From Gracilaria gracilis (lineage: Eukaryota; Rhodophyta; Florideophyceae; Gracilariales; Gracilariaceae), in the NCBI GenBank assembly GCA_030374805.1, contig JARGSG010000037.1, positions 1-64,000 on the forward strand: 64,000 bases of DNA. The letters are read 5' to 3'. The translations under genes and the position numbers were made by a program. Positions within the stretch are counted from its first letter, which is position 1. Each line of letters opens with the position of its first letter. This document shows, piece after piece, positions 61,665 through 64,000 of this stretch. The notes under the pieces were generated by a model. The model made no database searches and was not told the origin of the DNA. It worked only from the letters and a program-made list of their open reading frames with translations.

Positions 61665-64000
61665 TCATGGCGCGCCGCTTGCGCGCGCGCGCCGTGCGCC
61701 GAACAGGCGCCCAATCTTGTGCTCGATTTGCTTGGCGCGGTACACATTGCCACTACGCTCCTCAAACGCGGCGTACGCTCTCCACACATCGCCGTTGGAC
61801 GGGCACGCCTTAACGCCCCGTTCAAACACCTCTCTCGCGCGTTCAATCTCCTCGTCGCGCACTTCAAACCTGCCCCAACTCACGTACAGCGAGCCCATCG
61901 CCGCGCTGCCTGCCGCCGCCTTCGCGCCTCTGTCGTACAGCTCACGCGCCTCCGCCTTGAGCCCTCTCTTCTCTGCCAGCGACGCCAACAACACCCAGCT
62001 TTCCGCGCGCCGTTCGTCCGCCTCAATGCTCCTGCCGAGCAGTTCTTGCGCCGTTTCCTCTCGTTGGCTCTTCTGCTCCTCGCAAGCCCACGCCTGTAAC
62101 AGCATTGCTCGGTCTGCACCTCGCCACTGCGCCTTGTCGATTCCACTCTGGAACACAACCCGCGCTTCATCCAGCCTTCCCCTGCGCGCCAGAAACACCC
62201 CCCACGACTGATACGTCATCGCATGTCCGGGCGCCACGCTCAACGCCTTCTTCCAATACTTGAGCGCCTCACCGTCGTTCTTGTTATGTTCAGCTTCCAG
62301 AATACCCAGCGTGTGCCACGCCGCAGCCTCATCACCCTTCACCCCAGACGCCTTCAACAGCAATTCCTTCGCGCGAGCAATGTTGCCATCATTCAGTTCC
62401 AGGCAGCCCCACGCGTGCCACGCCGGCGCATGTTGCGGGTCCGACTGCACCGCGCGTTCAAACAACTCACGCCCTCGCGCAACGTTGCCCAGCTGCTTCC
62501 CTTCCAGTAGCGCCCACGACGTCAGCAACGACGCATTTGCGCCGTCATTCTCATGTCCCAGTTTGAACAGCTGTCGAGCGTATTCATAGTTGCATCGCGA
62601 ACACTCCAACAGCGCCCAGCTATGCCACGCCGACCCTATGCTCGGTTCGGCTGTAGTCGCTGCTCGGAACATTTCTCTCGCCTTTTCATGGTTGCCCCGA
62701 CGGTGTTCCAACAACCCCCATGAGCCCCAAAGCGAGCCCGACCGAGGCGCGATGCGCACTCCGCGCGCGAAGATTTCAGCCGCCAAATCGGCGCGTCCGC
62801 GCTGAAGCTCTTCGATGCGACCCCATGTCTGGAACAGATAAGGAGCCTTGATTCTCTCTCGTTCTGCCAGAATGGCTGCTTTCTCAAAGATCTCACTGGC
62901 TTCTTGTAGATTGTCGCGTGACTTTTCAACAAGTCCCCAGCTGATCCATGCAGACATGTACCGCGGGTTTGCTTCGGTCGCTTGAATGAACAGTTCTCTG
63001 GCTTGTTCAATGTTGCCGGCTGTGCGCTCATCTTGGCCCCACCAGTGAAGCACTTTGGGCCTCGTGGCGTTGTCCACTTTCCGTAACGCCTTCTCATACA
63101 CATCCCTTGCCTGATCCATGCCATGCCGTTGGATCACGTGATTAGCGAGAAGTCTCCAGACTCCCTCCGCAGATGGGTTCACCTCGGTGGCGCGTTTAAG
63201 TAACGAAATCGAGTCGTCCAGACGCCCGTCCCTGGCAGCCAGCATGGCGCTTTCTTTGAGCGTGGTGGCGAGTGTAGTCGGCGTCAGTGTCATATCCTTG
63301 CTTTCTTCGTTGTCACTGTGAGAGGACTGGACACGACCGCTTCCAAAATCCTCTTCGCTAATGTCGTCAACCGAGCTATCATTTCGTGTGGTAGCAGAGA
63401 AAAGTGACAAGTCTCGTTTGGTTGCCATCTTTGCCACCGATTCGACCAAAGCCTCTGCCCGCCTGAGATTTCCCGCAAGCGCTTCTGTCCTGCCGTACGA
63501 CAGGATGAGACGAGGATCGTGAGGATCCAAAGCAAGTGCCTTCTTGAAGGCATCGCGCGCTTTCTCGTAATTGTGGTTTCGCGACTCTATCTCCGCAATC
63601 GCTCTCCACACGCCTGCGTCTGTGTCGCATACAGAGACTGCTTCCTGCAGGAGCGCTTTCGCATGGTCATAATGACCAGACTTGGTTTCCATGTGCGCCC
63701 AGGCATGCAAGGACTTGACGGTGCGGCGCTTGGTTCGACGCTTGCCATTCTTGACATCGGTTGCAGCTGCGGCTTCCAAATCGGCCGCGCGGCGGAAGAA
63801 GGCGCGGCCGGATTCGATATCGGCGGTTCCGAAGTCGATTCTACCAAGCTGGCGCAGCACCTGCACGTTGTTCTGATTGTGAATGGGAAACAGGATGGCA
63901 CGGGCTGCGCGTGGGCTCTTGCGCCTTTCCTCGATATGGGCGAGGGTGATTCGAAGTATGGCATCTTTCGGACAGTGCGAAATGGCCTCTGTGAGCAGAG
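61665..64000 (-). CDS. HAT-repeat RNA-processing protein, HCF107/Mbb1-like (5' end outside window)
   Basis: The minus-strand frame is open from the window edge (64000) to the stop at 61665, giving about 778 visible residues. It is built almost wholly of roughly 34-residue half-a-TPR repeats. Their pattern is ARELF--A---P----AW--WG-LE---GN, and I see at least fifteen, broken by one Ser/Asp-rich insert (about 63290-63400). This arrangement matches HCF107 and Mbb1, which bind and protect the psbB/psbH RNA 5' end in plastids. Crooked-neck-type splicing factors use similar repeats and are the main alternative. It is tail-to-tail with the preceding gene, with 167 bp between stops. The targeting sequence, if any, is outside the window. 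Confidence 0.7.
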   Translation of the reverse strand, partial: LLTEAISHCPKDAILRITLAHIEERRKSPRAARAILFPIHNQNNVQVLRQLGRIDFGTADIESGRAFFRRAADLEAAAATDVKNGKRRTKRRTVKSLHAWAHMETKSGHYDHAKALLQEAVSVCDTDAGVWRAIAEIESRNHNYEKARDAFKKALALDPHDPRLILSYGRTEALAGNLRRAEALVESVAKMATKRDLSLFSATTRNDSSVDDISEEDFGSGRVQSSHSDNEESKDMTLTPTTLATTLKESAMLAARDGRLDDSISLLKRATEVNPSAEGVWRLLANHVIQRHGMDQARDVYEKALRKVDNATRPKVLHWWGQDERTAGNIEQARELFIQATEANPRYMSAWISWGLVEKSRDNLQEASEIFEKAAILAERERIKAPYLFQTWGRIEELQRGRADLAAEIFARGVRIAPRSGSLWGSWGLLEHRRGNHEKAREMFRAATTAEPSIGSAWHSWALLECSRCNYEYARQLFKLGHENDGANASLLTSWALLEGKQLGNVARGRELFERAVQSDPQHAPAWHAWGCLELNDGNIARAKELLLKASGVKGDEAAAWHTLGILEAEHNKNDGEALKYWKKALSVAPGHAMTYQSWGVFLARRGRLDEARVVFQSGIDKAQWRGADRAMLLQAWACEEQKSQREETAQELLGRSIEADERRAESWVLLASLAEKRGLKAEARELYDRGAKAAAGSAAMGSLYVSWGRFEVRDEEIERAREVFERGVKACPSNGDVWRAYAAFEERSGNVYRAKQIEHKIGRLFGARRARASGAP

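Overview
This window reads as nuclear DNA of a photosynthetic eukaryote, most likely a red alga. The reasons are a plastid-targeted hexose/glycerol-phosphate antiporter of the UhpC/GlpT type, an HCF107/Mbb1-like organelle RNA protein, and compact GC-rich host genes of which all but one look intronless. The species call is inference; the gene families are read from the translated sequence.

Positions 1-46,900 are a retrotransposon nest. A LINE whose ORF2 C-terminus (reverse transcriptase thumb, then RNase H) is still readable lies in three pieces (about 6156-6721, 17656-18205, 46180-46896). It is split by two minus-strand Ty3/gypsy chromodomain elements: B1 (6722-17655, target duplication CCTCT) and B2 (18206-46179, target duplication GACAG). 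The B2 5' LTR is in turn split by a block of a second Ty3/gypsy family, A (29861-45562, target duplication GAACA). That block holds one nearly whole copy (A2, 29861-39386) and two partial copies facing each other. The 3' half of another A copy (A1, 1-5200) opens the window, followed by the tail of a third LTR family (C). A 420-bp MITE-like insert sits in the B1 gag. LTR divergence agrees with the nesting order: about 2% for B1 and B2, about 0.4% for A2. All are treated as fossils.

The most novel signal is a long antisense ORF between pol and the 3' LTR. It occurs in A1 (1700-4114, minus) and in B2 (19082-21013, plus), two different families. The two proteins share a recognisable core, resemble no family I know, and lack an envelope-like architecture. 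Copy A2 has a different, shorter segment at the same place. Family A is also dense in the 11-bp palindrome ACCA-NNN-TGGT, and both families repeat a polypurine-tract-like motif at fixed internal positions.

Positions 48,400-64,000 are a compact gene island: the OPA antiporter with a C-terminal DnaJ-type zinc domain (minus); a PHD-finger protein (plus); a mitochondrial carrier with three introns that I could resolve (minus); a THOC5-like mRNA-export subunit (plus); a membrane-anchored subtilisin-fold protein whose catalytic Ser and oxyanion Asn are both replaced (plus); an unrecognised basic protein (plus); and the 3' part of a HAT-repeat RNA-processing protein (minus, running off the window). 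They do not form an operon. The functional threads are chloroplast metabolite exchange and RNA maturation, chromatin reading, and nuclear mRNA export.
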